Source: Caldisericota bacterium
GTDB lineage: Bacteria; Caldisericota; Caldisericia; Cryosericales; Cryosericaceae
Direction: 5' to 3'
NCBI GenBank assembly: GCA_026390245.1
Contig: JAPLGI010000167.1
Location: 1-13,346 of the forward strand
DNA length: 13,346 bases
The notes beneath the pieces are model-generated. The model ran no database searches. It was given only the letters and a program-made list of their open reading frames with translations, and was not told the DNA's origin. Below, one piece after another: positions 13,245-13,346 of this stretch. The translations under genes and the position numbers were made by a program. Numbering within the stretch: the stretch's first letter is position 1; every line of letters starts with the position of its first letter.

Positions 13245-13346
13245 CTATCTCCTTCCGCCCCTTATGGCCCGCACCACGGCGATCAGCAGTATCGCGCCTA
13301 CCACTGCCGTGATCAGGGCTCCCCATATTCCGCTGCTCGGAATTTT
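13245..13346 (-). CDS. C-terminus of a small membrane protein, probably GlsB/YeaQ/YmgE family
   Basis: Minus-strand frame entering from the window end, with 33 codons then TAG (13247-13245). It encodes a Gly-containing hydrophobic helix, WGALITAVVGAILLIAVV, closed by a basic tail RAIRGGRR. This matches the end of transglycosylase-associated (GlsB/YeaQ/YmgE) proteins, which are about 80-residue integral membrane proteins of poorly known, stress-linked function. The pattern of one transmembrane helix, small residues and a final Arg-rich cap is what I rely on; the start and first helices are outside the window. The gene converges on the tRNA-Asn unit. An unrelated small membrane protein remains possible. 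Confidence 0.6.
   Translation of the reverse strand, partial: KIPSSGIWGALITAVVGAILLIAVVRAIRGGRR

Noticed and set aside
13103..13312. Plus-strand frame of 69 codons
   Set aside because: Composition looks random, there is no ribosome binding site or motif, and it overlaps the better minus-strand candidate.
13095..13346. Plus-strand frame starting MSLWNKRQIVNARDK, open to the window end
   Set aside because: It has AAAGG 4 bases before the ATG and no stop in 84 codons, but its second half is low-grade sequence over the minus-strand membrane-protein end. I see no family resemblance. Sequence past the edge would settle it.

Overview
This is a bacterial housekeeping region, moderately GC-rich by eye. 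On the left is a heat-shock unit on the minus strand. In the middle is one long plus-strand gene cluster, followed by a tRNA with its own promoter and terminator. I see no transposon, integrase, phage gene, CRISPR array or toxin system, and no clearly new multi-gene system. The points of interest are regulatory sites and unusual protein variants.

Layout: (1) 1-1320, minus strand: a sigma70-type promoter, a near-perfect CIRCE operator, grpE, then the 5' part of dnaK, which leaves the window at base 1. (2) 1342-12830, plus strand: deoC, recO, glyQ, glyS, ppdK, a dGTPase-family gene, dnaG and rpoD. Genes overlap or lie at most 16 bp apart, except for an 82-bp gap before dnaG that holds a strong hairpin. 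A promoter lies just upstream of deoC. (3) 12846-13040: promoter, tRNA-Asn(GTT) and an intrinsic terminator. (4) 13245-13346, minus strand: the last 33 codons of a small membrane protein, probably of the GlsB/YeaQ/YmgE (transglycosylase-associated) family, whose start is outside the window.

Organism: the order recO-glyQS-ppdK-dgt-dnaG-rpoD is familiar from Clostridia and other Firmicutes-like lineages, and CIRCE control of grpE-dnaK fits that too. The DnaK N-terminus lacks the long insert of Gram-negative DnaK, and its sequence recalls the Thermoplasma-type archaeal DnaK that some deep bacterial lineages share. Together this suggests a deep-branching, Firmicutes-like bacterium. Caldisericota or Coprothermobacterota relatives are possible, but this is inference and I cannot name a species.

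How the genes work together: grpE-dnaK is a chaperone unit probably repressed by HrcA, which is not in the window. The plus-strand cluster joins nucleoside salvage (deoC), recombinational repair (recO), glycine-tRNA charging (glyQS), pyruvate/PEP interconversion (ppdK), dNTP pool control (dgt), replication priming (dnaG) and the primary sigma factor (rpoD). The hairpin before dnaG parallels the terminator before dnaG in the E. coli rpsU-dnaG-rpoD operon and may set dnaG-rpoD expression apart from the genes upstream. The grpE and tRNA-Asn promoters share an identical 13-base core and have -35/-10 boxes that suit the conserved DNA-contact residues of the encoded sigma factor.
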